This document shows, piece after piece, positions 5,808 to 6,162 of a stretch of DNA of 6,162 nucleotides. Within the stretch, counting starts at the first letter, position 1, and the number at the start of each line of letters is the position of its first letter. The stretch lies in assembly GCA_902836505.1 (NCBI GenBank), contig CADFQU010000059.1:1-6162 (forward strand). The letters run 5' to 3'. The stretch comes from Streptococcaceae bacterium (GTDB lineage: Bacteria; Bacillota; Bacilli; Lactobacillales; Streptococcaceae). A model generated the notes under the pieces. It saw only the letters and a program-made list of their open reading frames with translations. It had not been told where the DNA came from and ran no database searches. Position numbers and translations under genes: made by a program.

Positions 5808-6162
5808 ATGGATAGTTCAGGACATTCGATTATATGGCTTTACTTAGGTTTTATTCTCTTAGTCTCATCGCCCTCAGCTATTTTTGCTTTCTTTATGAAT
5901 CATCGAAAAAAAAGATTACTAGGACTCTATGCACCGATCGTGTTTACTTTGTTCATGATCTTGATGCTTATTTTTAATTTAGAAGGCTCAGAATCCGCTG
6001 CTTTAGGGGCGACCTTTATCATGTTTTTATTTGGCTTTCCCTTGATAATAGGAGCCTTAGTCTACACACTGATTCGTTTGTGTTTCGTTTATAGGAAGAA
6101 TCTGCGGAAGGGATTTTTGATTTTCCTATCCTATATCTTAGGTCCCCAGGCGCCCGCGAGGG
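5808..6162 (+). CDS. Small multi-pass membrane protein, 3' end cut by the window
   Basis: An open frame begins at ATG 5808 with AAGGAG (5794-5799) 8 bases upstream, overlapping the parE stop. It lies 12 bases after parE and so is probably co-transcribed. At least 118 residues are visible and the frame is still open at the edge. Hydrophobic segments lie at about 8-30, 38-57, 65-88 and from 102 on, separated by basic loops (NHRKKR at 31-36, YRKNLRK at 95-101) that suggest cytoplasmic turns. I recognise no named family. In streptococci a short hypothetical gene or two often lies between parE and parC, and this fits that position (inference). The last 22 bases (6141-6162) are abruptly GC-rich and give GPQAPAR, unlike the preceding sequence, so the end may be an artefact. 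Confidence 0.7.
   Translation, partial: MDSSGHSIIWLYLGFILLVSSPSAIFAFFMNHRKKRLLGLYAPIVFTLFMILMLIFNLEGSESAALGATFIMFLFGFPLIIGALVYTLIRLCFVYRKNLRKGFLIFLSYILGPQAPAR

Noticed and set aside
1..6162. CRISPR array, insertion sequence, BOX/RUP-type repeats, phage or defence genes
   Set aside because: No regularly spaced repeats, transposase-like frames, terminal inverted repeats or known repeat-family sequences were seen.

Overview
The window looks like chromosomal DNA of a Streptococcus, most likely of the sanguinis/mitis (oral viridans) side of the genus. The DNA is AT-rich. The ParE, PlsY and LeuD readings match my memory of the streptococcal proteins almost residue for residue, and divergent plsY/parE is a familiar streptococcal arrangement. 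The species call is inference, since no search was run.

Layout: (1) 1-806 holds the tail of the leucine operon. The last 48 codons of leuC and a complete leuD are on the plus strand. The first ~55 bases do not read as LeuC and look foreign or mis-joined. (2) 807-1741 holds a near-consensus CodY operator, a good sigma-A promoter, a YrdC/Sua5-family gene and a bidirectional terminator. (3) 1763-2904 is a minus-strand two-gene operon (DUF3290, then DUF421 membrane proteins) with a 4-base overlap and its own promoter. (4) 2996-3672 is minus-strand plsY, with an apparently leaderless promoter and its stop codon buried in its terminator hairpin. (5) 3783-5795 is parE (topoisomerase IV subunit B), with a perfect 16-bp palindrome across its -35 box. 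It reads full length except for two in-frame stop codons, TAA and TAG, 13 codons apart, each where tyrosine is expected. (6) 5808-6162 is the start of a small multi-pass membrane protein that runs off the window, probably followed by parC outside it.

How the genes relate: leuC/leuD make the isopropylmalate isomerase of leucine synthesis. The CodY-type site just downstream suggests that the neighbouring Sua5-like gene answers to the same branched-chain amino acid signal. plsY commits acyl chains to phospholipid synthesis, and parE serves chromosome decatenation; they share only an intergenic region. I see no tRNA, rRNA, CRISPR array, insertion sequence or phage gene, and no clear new multi-gene system. 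The most notable points are the double tyrosine-to-stop lesion in an essential gene, the CodY operator, the leaderless plsY promoter and signs of sequence damage at both window edges.
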